Source: CAYTTR01 sp964440805
Lineage (GTDB): Bacteria; Acidobacteriota; Aminicenantia; Aminicenantales; Aminicenantaceae
Reading direction: 5' to 3'
Length of the DNA: 27,209 nt
Assembly: GCA_964440805.1 (NCBI GenBank)
Contig: CAYTTR010000034.1
Location: 1 to 27,209, forward strand
Made by a program: the position numbers and the translations under genes. The notes below the pieces were generated by a model that made no database searches, was not told where the DNA came from, and saw only the letters and a list, made by a program, of their open reading frames with translations. Below are positions 6,829-15,535 of this stretch, in pieces; positions within the stretch are counted from its first letter, which is position 1, and every line of letters begins with the position of its first letter.

Positions 6829-7965
6829 TTACGGCTTTTCTTTTTGATTGATAAGATCCTTGATTTTTTTTAGAGGAAGCGCTTCTGCAGTATGCCCGTC
6901 TTTTCCGGTCATGGATTCAGCTTTGAAAAGGGAATTGAGAATGGCTTCCTCACAGGCTTCGGCGGCGGCCAGGAAAAGCGGTGACATTTGGTCATTACGA
7001 AGAGTTTTTCTCGTTAGAAAAAGAGAGGTTGAGTGATGGTCTTCTCTTAGCTCTTCAGCCGTTGAGAAAGCGATGGCATAGTCTCCGCTTCCGTTGGAGT
7101 AAAAGCCGCCTGTCCGGACAATTCCCAAAAGAGCCCGTTTGGCCAAGCGCTTAAGATTCCGGCTTGAGAGGGGGGCATCAGTGGCCACCACAACCATGCA
7201 GGAACCGGCCTTTTCGTCCTCTAAGGCGCTTTTCATAAAATAGCGCCCAAGGTGAAGGCCAACCTGGTGGCCGTTTAGGGTCAGAATTCCTCCGTGATTG
7301 GTTTGAACAAGGACTCCTACAGTGTAGCCTCCTCTTGACTCGGGCAGCTTTCTCGAGGAGGTGCCGATTCCCCCTTTGTAACCGAAACAGGTAGTTCCGG
7401 CGCCGGCTCCTACTGCTCCTTCTTCCACCGGTCCGGATGAAGCGGCTCTAATAGCTTCCAGGACATGTTGTTTTTGAATATGTTTTCCCCGGATATCATT
7501 TAACCAGCCGTCATTGGTTTCACCGACCACAGCATTGACCGAACCAATCTTTTCATTTCCCGGCAGAGAGAGAATATAGTCGGTTAAGGCGTCGGCAGCT
7601 ACCGGAACACTCAGCGTATTGGTCAGGATGATGGGTGTTTCCAAGTTTCCCAGTTCCTCAATCTGGGATAATCCCATCAGTTTTCCAAAGCCGTTGGCCG
7701 CATAAACAGCCGCAGGTACTTTATGCTGAAAGATGTTGCCTGAATGAGGATGAATTGCAGTAACTCCGGTGCGGATATCATCTCCTTTGACCAGGGTTAC
7801 CTGACCTACCAGGACTCCTTCAACATCGGTGATGGCGTTTAAAGGGCCGGGTTCCAGGATGCCTGTTTTAATCCCGAATTCTCGGACTCCGGGTCTATCC
7901 TGGCTGAAAAGAGACAGCCAGGGAATTATTAAAAAAATAAGCAAATGGGAAATTTTTCTTTTCAT
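6829..7965 (-). CDS. exported P1 family (DmpA/BapA-type) aminopeptidase
   Basis: 378 aa with an N-terminal signal peptide (basic KRK, hydrophobic stretch to about residue 21, FSQ before the mature start). The body matches the S58/P1 N-terminal-nucleophile family: ITDVEGVLVGQVT, GETNDGW, then GGIGTSSR (~198-205) where these enzymes self-cleave and expose a Ser/Thr nucleophile (probably Ser203). Characterised members act on D-amino-acid or beta-amino-acid amides and small peptides. It would work in the periplasm, feeding products to the downstream racemase. AGGAG is 6 nt before ATG 7965. A plausible promoter lies at 7995-8023. Confidence 0.9.
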   Translation of the reverse strand: MKRKISHLLIFLIIPWLSLFSQDRPGVREFGIKTGILEPGPLNAITDVEGVLVGQVTLVKGDDIRTGVTAIHPHSGNIFQHKVPAAVYAANGFGKLMGLSQIEELGNLETPIILTNTLSVPVAADALTDYILSLPGNEKIGSVNAVVGETNDGWLNDIRGKHIQKQHVLEAIRAASSGPVEEGAVGAGAGTTCFGYKGGIGTSSRKLPESRGGYTVGVLVQTNHGGILTLNGHQVGLHLGRYFMKSALEDEKAGSCMVVVATDAPLSSRNLKRLAKRALLGIVRTGGFYSNGSGDYAIAFSTAEELREDHHSTSLFLTRKTLRNDQMSPLFLAAAEACEEAILNSLFKAESMTGKDGHTAEALPLKKIKDLINQKEKP

Positions 7966-7994
7966 CCCCGTCTCCTATATTGATTAGAAATGTC

Positions 7995-8023
7995 ATCTTA
8001 GGTTAAGGGGGAAAAAAAATCAA
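7995..8023 (-). promoter_or_regulatory. probable promoter of peptidase-racemase operon
   Basis: The minus strand has TTGATT (8018-8023), a 17-bp spacer and TAAGAT (7995-8000), each 4/6 to consensus. It is about 30 bp upstream of the peptidase start. Confidence 0.45.
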
Positions 8024-8089
8024 CATAGATAGTTAGGGGAATATAAAAAGGAAAGATTCATCAGAAAAACCGCAAATTGTAATTAGTAT

Positions 8090-8117
8090 TTGACATTTAA
8101 GGGTTATTCTTTATATT
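8090..8117 (+). promoter_or_regulatory. promoter of TPR-CHAT gene 1
   Basis: TTGACA (8090-8095), 16-bp spacer, TATATT (8112-8117). The predicted start near 8124 gives a leader of about 10 nt before ATG 8134, containing GGAAAG. Confidence 0.6.
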
Positions 8118-8133
8118 TTTTACGGAAAGTTAA

Positions 8134-11055
8134 ATGCAATTATCCAACCGGAAAAATCCAGGGAAAAAAGGCCTTTTTATCGGCTTGCTGGCCGGCTGTT
8201 TATTTTTTCTTGGTCAGAATCCCCAGGAACGGCAGCCTTGGGAACCCGGATTATCTCCCGCCGGGGATTTTAAGGAAGGAATCAGGCTCCGTCAGGAAGG
8301 CCGGTATGTTGAGGCTTTTGAGTTTTTTCAGGAAAAATTGAGGCAGGCAAGAACAAGCGAAAATGTTGGGAGGAAAATTTTCGCCTTGATTCAGTTGGGT
8401 GATCTTCTCTGGAATGAGGGAAAACTTCAGGATTCAGAACCGTATTATTATGAGGCTTCTGAAATTGCCGGGAGAAATAATTTAAAAGAAATCCGGAAGA
8501 AAACAACGAATATTCTGGATATATTTAAATATTATAAGGAAGGCAAAAAATTCAGGTCTGCTGGTGACTATGAACAATCAGAGAAAAGTTTTGCCAAAGC
8601 CATTGAACTGTCTGAGAAAATAAACAGCCCGGATCACAAATTAAAGTGTCTCCGTCAGCTAAGTATTACTTACTGGTGCTCTTTTGATTTTGTCAAATTT
8701 CGTTCACTTAATGAGAAAGCCTTGGCCTTAGCCAGAAAGCTTAACCACACCCGGGAAGTGGGAATGTGTTTGAATAATCTGGGAATTTATCATTGGAAAA
8801 AAAATGACTACTCCAGGGCTCTGGTTTATTGTCATGAAGCCCTGGAGATTGCCAGAAAACTTAATAATCCTTCCCTGGAATCAGACTGCTTAAATAACAC
8901 TGGGATTATATATCTTGAGCTTGGTATTTTAGACAGTTCATATAGGTTCTTAAATGAATCTTTGGAAATAAATTTAAAGCTTCATAATGAAAACAATATT
9001 GCCTCGACTTTATTAAACTTGGGTTTAATTTCATATCTTATGAGTAAGAAAAAGGAAGATAAAAACAAATTACTTCATAAGTCTTTAGAATATCTTAATG
9101 CAGGTTTAAGCCTTTCAAAAAAATTGGATAATAAGAATATTACTTTAAAAGCTTTAAATAATATTGGATTTGTTTATTTAGATTTAAATAAATATGAAGA
9201 GGCAAATAAGTCTTTTGATTCTGCTTATTATATTGCAGAAGAGATTTGTGATTACCATTCTTTGGGAATGATTTTAGCTAATATCGGTCAATCTCAATAT
9301 AAATTATCAAAATACAAAGAATCGGAAAAAGAATTTTTAAAAGCAATCTCGGTTGGAAAAAAACTGGCTGACGGAGAAATTCTCTGGGAAGCTTATTTCG
9401 GCCTGGGCTGCCTGTATGAAAAAATGGGAGAGCCGGAGCAGGCTGCCCGGGCTTATGAACAGTCTATAAAAGAAATAGAAAAGATAAGAAGCTTAATTGC
9501 TTTGGATGTCTATAAGGCTTCCTTTTCCAGCGACAAAGCTGTGGTTTATGAATCTCTGGTAAATCTTCTCTTTGAAGAATTCAACAAGCAGCCTTCCCGG
9601 GAAAACAAGGAAAAAATTTTTAAGGTGGTGGAGAAAGCCAAGGCCAGGGCTTTTCTGGAGAGTCTGGGAGTATCGCGGGTTTTATGGCAGGAGCTTCTGC
9701 CGGAGGAAATGAGAGAGAAAGAAAAAGCCTTTAGCCTTAATTTTTTCTCTCTTAGGCAAAACCTGTCCCGGCCCGGCCTTTCTCAAGAAGAAAAGGAAAA
9801 ACTCCGCCTGGAGCTTGCCCGGCAGGAAGAAGCTTACTTAGTTTTTCTCAGTCAAATGCGTTATCTCAGTCCGGAGCTGGCCCAGATATTTTCACCTCAA
9901 CAGGTCACTCTTGAGTGGGCTCAGGAAAACCTGACCGGTAGTGATACGGCAGTGGTTGAGTATTTTATCGGCGAGAAGAAATCTCTTTTAATCTGCTTAA
10001 CCAGGGATGATGGTCATTTTTTTGCCCTTCCCGGAAGAGAAGAAATCAAGGACTCTTTGCGCGGTTATTTGAAGCTTCTTTCCAGCCCTCCCTCAGGTGA
10101 TTTTCTGGGAGGTCCGGCTTCCAGGCGTCTTTACCGGGAACTCTTAGGCCGGGCAGAGAAAGTTTTCCCGCCAAATATAAAACGGCTGATTATAGTGCCT
10201 GATGATGTGCTGTTTTTTCTTCCTTTTGAAACTTTAAGTAGTCCCTTTTCTTCTGAAAAAGAGGAGTTTCTTACTTCCCGTTACTCCGTATCTTATTCCC
10301 CTTCTGTTTCTTCCCTGGCTCTTTTAAATACCAGGGAGAAAAAATCTTATCCGGTTCATTTCCTGGGGCTGGGTAACCCCTCTTACAGCGGGCAAAAAAT
10401 TTCTCTTTTTTCCCGCCGGGTTTCTTCAGCCGAGATTCTGATGGATGTCTATCAAAGCCAGGGCTTCAGCCTATCTCCTCTTCCCGGAAGCGAAAGAGAG
10501 GTCAAAAAGATTTCCCGGCTGTTCCCTGAATCGAAGAGCAAGATTTTTCTTAGAGAAAATGCCCGGGAAGAAGTCTTGAAACAGGAAGATATTCGGCAGG
10601 CCCAGGTTATTCATTTTGCCTGCCACGGCTTTCTTGATCTTAGTTTTCCCTTCCGCTCTGCTCTTGTCTTATCCCAACTTTCAAGCAGCCGGGAGGATGG
10701 GTTTTTTCAGGTGCGAGAAGTCTACACCTGTCCCATAGAGGCTGAAATGGTGGTGCTGTCTGCCTGTCAAACCGGCAAAGGCACTCTGGAGAGAGGAGAA
10801 GGCCTGGTTGGGCTTCCCCGGGTATTTTTTATCTCCGGAGCCCGGTCGGTTGTTTCTACCCTCTGGAATATTGAGGATCGGCCGGCCGCTGATTTCATGC
10901 TGAGTTTCTACACCAATTTATACAGGGGAATGAACAAGGCGGAAGCTCTTGGTAAAACTAAGCAGGAGATGCTCCGGTCGAAAAAATATTCCCATCCCCA
11001 TTACTGGGGAGCTTTTGTTTTAAATGGAGATGCTCTTTCCACTATAGAGTTTTAG
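8134..11055 (+). CDS. TPR-CHAT protease-like protein 1, membrane-targeted
   Basis: 973 aa. The N-terminus is basic then hydrophobic (residues ~13-27) and contains LLAGC, a lipobox-like string, although the hydrophobic run continues past the Cys; a signal anchor is equally possible. Residues ~45-450 hold TPR-like helical repeats, then a helical linker, then a C-terminal CHAT domain (caspase/separase clan). The catalytic pair is visible: His831 in HFACHG and Cys878 in LSACQTG, followed by SVVSTLWNIEDRPAA and HPHYWGAF. An active cysteine protease is predicted; its substrate is unknown. The nucleotide stretch 8930-9360 is far more AT-rich than the rest. Its stop codon overlaps that of the convergent anti-sigma gene, and its paralogue lies at 12391-15366. 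Confidence 0.92.
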   Translation: MQLSNRKNPGKKGLFIGLLAGCLFFLGQNPQERQPWEPGLSPAGDFKEGIRLRQEGRYVEAFEFFQEKLRQARTSENVGRKIFALIQLGDLLWNEGKLQDSEPYYYEASEIAGRNNLKEIRKKTTNILDIFKYYKEGKKFRSAGDYEQSEKSFAKAIELSEKINSPDHKLKCLRQLSITYWCSFDFVKFRSLNEKALALARKLNHTREVGMCLNNLGIYHWKKNDYSRALVYCHEALEIARKLNNPSLESDCLNNTGIIYLELGILDSSYRFLNESLEINLKLHNENNIASTLLNLGLISYLMSKKKEDKNKLLHKSLEYLNAGLSLSKKLDNKNITLKALNNIGFVYLDLNKYEEANKSFDSAYYIAEEICDYHSLGMILANIGQSQYKLSKYKESEKEFLKAISVGKKLADGEILWEAYFGLGCLYEKMGEPEQAARAYEQSIKEIEKIRSLIALDVYKASFSSDKAVVYESLVNLLFEEFNKQPSRENKEKIFKVVEKAKARAFLESLGVSRVLWQELLPEEMREKEKAFSLNFFSLRQNLSRPGLSQEEKEKLRLELARQEEAYLVFLSQMRYLSPELAQIFSPQQVTLEWAQENLTGSDTAVVEYFIGEKKSLLICLTRDDGHFFALPGREEIKDSLRGYLKLLSSPPSGDFLGGPASRRLYRELLGRAEKVFPPNIKRLIIVPDDVLFFLPFETLSSPFSSEKEEFLTSRYSVSYSPSVSSLALLNTREKKSYPVHFLGLGNPSYSGQKISLFSRRVSSAEILMDVYQSQGFSLSPLPGSEREVKKISRLFPESKSKIFLRENAREEVLKQEDIRQAQVIHFACHGFLDLSFPFRSALVLSQLSSSREDGFFQVREVYTCPIEAEMVVLSACQTGKGTLERGEGLVGLPRVFFISGARSVVSTLWNIEDRPAADFMLSFYTNLYRGMNKAEALGKTKQEMLRSKKYSHPHYWGAFVLNGDALSTIEF

Positions 11056-11738
11056 AAAAGCTGCTGCAGGTTGTAAGTAAAATGATAGAGGGGTGATTCA
11101 ATTTTTTCTCCTCCCTCAAGGTAAGCAGTGAGAACCCAAAAGTAAATTTTACTCTTTTCAAGCTGGTCTAAAACGTTATCAGGAAGTTTCAGGCGGTTGG
11201 TTTCAGTCCTGGAGCTCTTCCAGAGAGGATAGAGGGCCGGGTCAAAAAGTTCCAAGCTGTAGGCCCGGGCTTTTTCCACTTTTTCCCACTGGAAAACAAG
11301 AGCAGGATGAGGAGCAGATTGATAACGGGGGGCTTGAACACTGAAGGGGGAATCGCGGTGGGCTCTGTAATCCCGGTTTGAGAAAGGATTTATAAGAAAA
11401 AAGATAAGGAGAAACAGGGCTGCCGCTCCGGTAAGGCCGGCCGCAAATCTCCAGTTAATAAAGAAAACCTTGCGGCCGGAACTTTGGTGAAGCTTTTCTA
11501 TATCCTGGATTAAATTTTTTTCATTTTTAATGATTTCTCTTATAGCTGCTGACTCACCGGCGCAGTAGAAGCAGGTGCTCAGATGATCAGCAAGTTTTCC
11601 GGCTGATTTTTGGTTTAGTTTTCCTCTGAAAAAAGCAAGCAGGGCCCTGGGAGAAGGACAATTTTTCCTGGAAGGAGGACGGTTTTCTGCTAACAGCCCG
11701 GCCATCTCCTGCTGAAGTTTATGGCGGTCAATCTTCAT
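11052..11738 (-). CDS. membrane anti-sigma factor with zinc-finger (ZAS/zf-HC2) and extracytoplasmic domain
   Basis: About 228 aa from ATG 11738. Cys27 plus H52-x3-C56-x2-C59 forms the zinc-binding anti-sigma signature. A single membrane span lies at ~95-117, and the C-terminal ~110 residues (PALVFQWEKVEKARAYSLEL...) look like a fibronectin-type beta domain outside the membrane. The finger would hold the sigma factor encoded just upstream. The internal ATG 11738 was chosen because AAGGA precedes it and it overlaps the sigma stop by 11 nt, typical of translational coupling; an upstream start near 11780 would add 14 residues. Its stop overlaps the stop of the convergent TPR-CHAT gene 1. Confidence 0.85.
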   Translation of the reverse strand: MKIDRHKLQQEMAGLLAENRPPSRKNCPSPRALLAFFRGKLNQKSAGKLADHLSTCFYCAGESAAIREIIKNEKNLIQDIEKLHQSSGRKVFFINWRFAAGLTGAAALFLLIFFLINPFSNRDYRAHRDSPFSVQAPRYQSAPHPALVFQWEKVEKARAYSLELFDPALYPLWKSSRTETNRLKLPDNVLDQLEKSKIYFWVLTAYLEGGEKIESPLYHFTYNLQQLF

Positions 11739-12282
11739 ATTCAATTCCTTTTGCCCGGAGGCTGTGTTTAAGGTCGTCAAGGCCCCGGTAGAGAAGATTC
11801 CGGGTTTTATCTTTGGTCCAGCCTAAGGCCAGGGCAATATCTTCCAGGCTCATATTTAAAAGAAACAGTTTAACCACCCTTTTCCTGGAGTTGATTAGTT
11901 CTTCCAAGGCCTCATTAAGGATTTTTTTCAGGTTTATATTTTCTGTGCCGTCCTGCTGGTATTTGACGGACCTTTCTGATATTTTTCTCTGGATTTCAAG
12001 GTTGATGATGCCCTCTTCCTTGCGGAACTTCCTGATGTGGTCTATCACTGAAGTATCAACCACCTTCTTTATATAAGACGCATAATTTTTTATTTTTTTC
12101 TCATTTTTAAATATTTTCCATAATTTTATTTTAATATCCTGCAGGATATCTTCAGCATCAATCCCACTCTTAATGAGATCATACTTATGGATATTCATCC
12201 GGATGAACTGATGGAAGCGGTTGAAGACGGCTTCGAATTCCTTTTCTTTGGCAGCCCGGTTCACTTTTTTGGGTTTTGTCAT
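11728..12282 (-). CDS. ECF-type RNA polymerase sigma factor
   Basis: 184 aa. Region 2 is recognisable at ~15-95 (FNRFHQFI, then DAEDILQDIKIKLWK). A variable linker follows, and region 4 (~120-175) has the helix-turn-helix MSLEDIALALGWTKDKTRNLLYRGLDDLK. The sigma70 domain 1 and region 3 are absent, as in ECF sigma factors. It is paired and overlapped with the zinc-finger anti-sigma gene, the standard arrangement for signal-controlled ECF sigmas. It starts 108 bp after the TPR-CHAT gene 2 stop; that gap has a TATAAT on the minus strand at 12315-12320, so it may also have its own promoter. No good Shine-Dalgarno precedes ATG 12282. Confidence 0.9.
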   Translation of the reverse strand: MTKPKKVNRAAKEKEFEAVFNRFHQFIRMNIHKYDLIKSGIDAEDILQDIKIKLWKIFKNEKKIKNYASYIKKVVDTSVIDHIRKFRKEEGIINLEIQRKISERSVKYQQDGTENINLKKILNEALEELINSRKRVVKLFLLNMSLEDIALALGWTKDKTRNLLYRGLDDLKHSLRAKGIEYED

Positions 12283-12314
12283 CTGCTTATACTGAAAAAA
12301 ATTATTTCCTTTAC

Positions 12315-12343
12315 ATTATATATAGAAGGAAGAAAATACAAAA
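12315..12343 (-). promoter_or_regulatory. possible internal promoter before the sigma factor
   Basis: A perfect TATAAT (12315-12320, minus strand) lies about 33 bp upstream of the sigma ATG. The -35 position (12338-12343) reads TTTTGT, a poor match. It could be a target of an alternative sigma, possibly autoregulatory, or a chance match in AT-rich DNA. Confidence 0.3.
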
Positions 12344-12390
12344 TAATCTCATCAATTCCAAAAAAATGGATTAATAGCGGAGGGAGCAGG

Positions 12391-15366
12391 CTATTTTGCC
12401 TTGCCGTTTGCTTTTCTTAAGACCAATAAAACCAGAACACCAAGGCCCAGTAAGGAAAGGATGATTAACAACCAGACCAGGTTTGTTTTGGGAAAAACCG
12501 GCTGGTTGGCCTGGCCGGAGACAATAAAGCCGGCCCAGTAGTAAGGATGGGAAAGGACCTCTGATTGAACCATCTCCAGTTTGGCTTGGCGTAAGGCTGA
12601 GCTGATAGTCCCGGCTGAACGGAGATAGTGGTAAAAACGCTCCATTAACTGGAAGGTAGCCTGGTCGTTAACAGCCCAGAGGCTCATTAACACCGAAGAG
12701 GCTCCGGCAAAGAAAAAGGCTCTGTTCAAACCTTCGATTCCTTCCCCTCTTATAAACTCCCCCAGACCAGTCTGGCAGGATGAAAGGGTGACTAAGTCAG
12801 CGTTCAGGTGGAGGCTATAGATTTCCCTCATCTGGAGGAACCCATCATCGGCTGGATCTCCGTCCAAAGAGAGAATGATAGCTGATCTTTCCGGAACTTT
12901 GTCGTCAATCAGGCTGTGGGTGGCAAAGTGAAGAATCTTGTAGCTGTTCAGGTTATGTTTTTTAATATTATTTTCAGAGGCTTCAAGCCGGACGAAAGTC
13001 CGGGCTTTTTTGCCGAAAAGGGACTTGATTCTTTCTATTTCAGTGTGGCTGTACCGCAGCCTGAAAAAACTGAAAGTATGGGAAGAATAAAAATCCTGAA
13101 AAACATCTTCGCCGTTGTCATGGTCAGCTTCTGATGCTCCGAAGTAAGGATCACCTACAGCCAGAATATCGGACTGCCGTTTTTCTCCGTTCTCTCTCTT
13201 GCGGCTGATTATTTCCCTGAGTGATGAAACCGAAGGAGCATAGCTTATGTTGAAGTCTTCTACCAGCCAGCGGTTAGCCGGCTGCCGGACAATGGTTTCA
13301 AAGGGAAGATAGTGGAGAATATCGTCAGGAATAATTATCAGGTTCCGGATGTTTTTATTAAGGGAATGGCCGATAAGGCTTTCAAATAGTTTTTTTCCCG
13401 ATGAAAAATCCTGGTTTCCCTTGTCGGTTATTCTTTTTAAATGGTCTCTTACCATTTCCTGTAGAGCAGAACGGGAGGGGAGGACAGAAATACTGAGATT
13501 ATCCCTGGTTACAAGAAAAGCCAGGCTTTTTTCCTGGCCGAGACAATAAGCCAGAAAAGCTGTTTTTTTGTCCAGAAGCTTCCGGGCTTCTTCAAGGGTT
13601 GAAATTTCCGGGTATTTCAAGCCGGCATAAGCCGGATTTTTGGAGCGGATTTCCCGCTTCAGTGATTGGAGCAGCTCTTCTTTTTGCCACAGCTCCTTTT
13701 GCAGGTTTTCTTTTTCCTCTGCTGAAAGCTCGGCAGCCAAGAGCTTGGTATAGAGCAGGGAAATATCCCGGGTCAATTCTTTTTCCCTGTTCTGAAGCTC
13801 AATATCGACTCCCTGATATATTTTGAACTTGGAAAGCTCCAGGCTGTCCAAGAAAGCCCTGGCCTTGGCTTTTTCCAGAAAATAAAAAGCCTGCCGGTCA
13901 TAGCCTTTATCCGGATCAGATTCATTAAGCAAAACCAGCAGATTAATAAGAGAGTAATAGGCTTCCAGTCTTTTATCTGTTCCCAGGAAGCGGGCCTTGA
14001 ATTCCTCCAGTTCAATCTGGGAGCGGATGTTTTCAATGATATCAATTGATTTTTGGTAATTATCCAGGGCTGCTTCAAGCTGGCCCTGTTTTTCATAAGC
14101 TTTGGCCAGTTCAAGATAAGCTTCCCAGAGGATTTGCCCCCGCTGGATTCCTAAGGCCAATTTGATTGCCTGCTGGTAGTAACGGGTCGATTCCTGGTAA
14201 TTACCCAGATTATAGTGGACTATTCCCATGTTGTTAAGGATTATGCCTTTAGCTTCTACGTCCTGGATCTCCCGGGCTTTTTTTAGAGCTTCCTGGAAAT
14301 ACTGGAGAGCTTTAGTGTTTTTATTTAAACCTGAATAAACTGTTCCTAAATTATTAAGAACATTAGTTATTATCTTATTATCATTAATTTTTATTGATAA
14401 ATTTAAGCATTCAATTAAATATTTCTCTGCCTTCAAATAATCTTCTTCAGAATTAGATATAATTGCTTTAGTTCTATATGTGACAGCAATATTATTAAAA
14501 TAAATTGCTTGATTTTTTAAATTCTTAAGTTTTTTTTCTATTTCGAGATTTTTAAATAAATATATTAAAGACTTTTCGAATTCCCCTAAATTTTTATAAA
14601 TAATACTTATATTATTTAAACAATTTGTTTGTTCTCTAAAAAAATTATTAGTCTGGGCAATTTGTAATGCATCTTCAAAATGTTTTAATGATTTTGAATA
14701 ATTATCAACTTTAAGAAAAAATAATCCCATATTATTTAAACATCTTGTCTTCTCTAAATCATGATTTATTTTTTTTGCAATGTCTAAAGCTTTTTTATTA
14801 AATGAATAAAATTCTGAGAAGTTACCTTCCTCATATTCGGTTATACTCAATTGCCTCAGACACTTAAGTTCATATTCAGGCAGGTTGAATTTCCGGGCAA
14901 GCTGGATGGCTTTTTCGTAGGCAGACCTTGAGCCGGAATAATCCAGCTCCCTTCTTCTTTCTTTGCCCCGGTTGTATAACCGGTGGATTTCAAGCAGAAT
15001 TTCTGTCCGGGAGATATATTCTTCAAGGCCGTGCTTGGAAGCAAGCTCTGATGCTTTCCGGCAGTACTTTTCTGCCTGGTCCATTCGGCCCAGGTTCCAG
15101 AAAACATGGGAGATTTTAAGAAGAAAAGGGATTTCTTCTGCTTCATTCCCGGTTTTTTTTAATTTTGCCAAAGCATCCTGGTAATCAGCTAAGGCCTTTT
15201 CAAATTCCCCCTTGGCATAATATTCCTCCGCTCTTCCCAGACTGGATTTACTTTTCTCTGAACCTGAAACCGGCTGCCAGACTAATAAGATAATTAGAGG
15301 TAAAAGAATATGAAAAATACCCTGGGAGAATTTTGTTTTCCTGTCCATGCCCGGAATGAACCTCAT
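12391..15366 (-). CDS. TPR-CHAT protease-like protein 2, signal peptide and C-terminal membrane anchor
   Basis: 991 aa. It has an N-terminal hydrophobic signal (~15-34, ending PVSGSEK), TPR repeats from ~42 to ~445 (for example GEFEKALADYQDAL and LGNYQESTRYYQQAI), a linker, and a CHAT domain at ~590-950. The dyad is His817 in HFATHS and Cys864 in LSSCQTG. A transmembrane helix (~963-983) followed by a basic tail ends the chain, so the CHAT domain should face the periplasm. It is a paralogue of the 8134-11055 protein (shared KCLRQLSIT, AEKAKARAFL-like and IIxPDDxLxxLPFET blocks). Bases 14330-14870 are strikingly AT-rich. ATG 15366 or 15348 could be the start. It lies upstream of the sigma/anti-sigma pair in the same orientation. 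Confidence 0.92.
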   Translation of the reverse strand: MRFIPGMDRKTKFSQGIFHILLPLIILLVWQPVSGSEKSKSSLGRAEEYYAKGEFEKALADYQDALAKLKKTGNEAEEIPFLLKISHVFWNLGRMDQAEKYCRKASELASKHGLEEYISRTEILLEIHRLYNRGKERRRELDYSGSRSAYEKAIQLARKFNLPEYELKCLRQLSITEYEEGNFSEFYSFNKKALDIAKKINHDLEKTRCLNNMGLFFLKVDNYSKSLKHFEDALQIAQTNNFFREQTNCLNNISIIYKNLGEFEKSLIYLFKNLEIEKKLKNLKNQAIYFNNIAVTYRTKAIISNSEEDYLKAEKYLIECLNLSIKINDNKIITNVLNNLGTVYSGLNKNTKALQYFQEALKKAREIQDVEAKGIILNNMGIVHYNLGNYQESTRYYQQAIKLALGIQRGQILWEAYLELAKAYEKQGQLEAALDNYQKSIDIIENIRSQIELEEFKARFLGTDKRLEAYYSLINLLVLLNESDPDKGYDRQAFYFLEKAKARAFLDSLELSKFKIYQGVDIELQNREKELTRDISLLYTKLLAAELSAEEKENLQKELWQKEELLQSLKREIRSKNPAYAGLKYPEISTLEEARKLLDKKTAFLAYCLGQEKSLAFLVTRDNLSISVLPSRSALQEMVRDHLKRITDKGNQDFSSGKKLFESLIGHSLNKNIRNLIIIPDDILHYLPFETIVRQPANRWLVEDFNISYAPSVSSLREIISRKRENGEKRQSDILAVGDPYFGASEADHDNGEDVFQDFYSSHTFSFFRLRYSHTEIERIKSLFGKKARTFVRLEASENNIKKHNLNSYKILHFATHSLIDDKVPERSAIILSLDGDPADDGFLQMREIYSLHLNADLVTLSSCQTGLGEFIRGEGIEGLNRAFFFAGASSVLMSLWAVNDQATFQLMERFYHYLRSAGTISSALRQAKLEMVQSEVLSHPYYWAGFIVSGQANQPVFPKTNLVWLLIILSLLGLGVLVLLVLRKANGKAK

Positions 15367-15450
15367 CCCTTATTATGGACAAGATTAAAACAGGAATCAA
15401 TCGCCCCTTAGGGTGAATTAGGGGGTGATGGATTATTGTTGAATTTTAAA

Positions 15451-15502
15451 ATTCCCTTTTTTGGCGAGAGGGTTAATTTTTTTTCCCTCTCGCCTTGGGA
15501 AT
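15451..15502. other. strong stem-loop between the 94-aa gene and TPR-CHAT gene 2
   Basis: GGCGAGAGGG (15463-15472) pairs perfectly with CCCTCTCGCC (15485-15494) around a 12-nt loop. Outside an unequal internal loop, ATTCCC (15451-15456) pairs with GGGAAT (15497-15502). The adjacent 15441-15454 is the perfect palindrome GAATTTTAAAATTC. On the minus strand no U-tract follows the stem, so it may be a processing or attenuation structure rather than a full terminator. Confidence 0.6.
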
Positions 15503-15535
15503 AATGTTTTTATTGAATGAATTTAACAAAAATTA

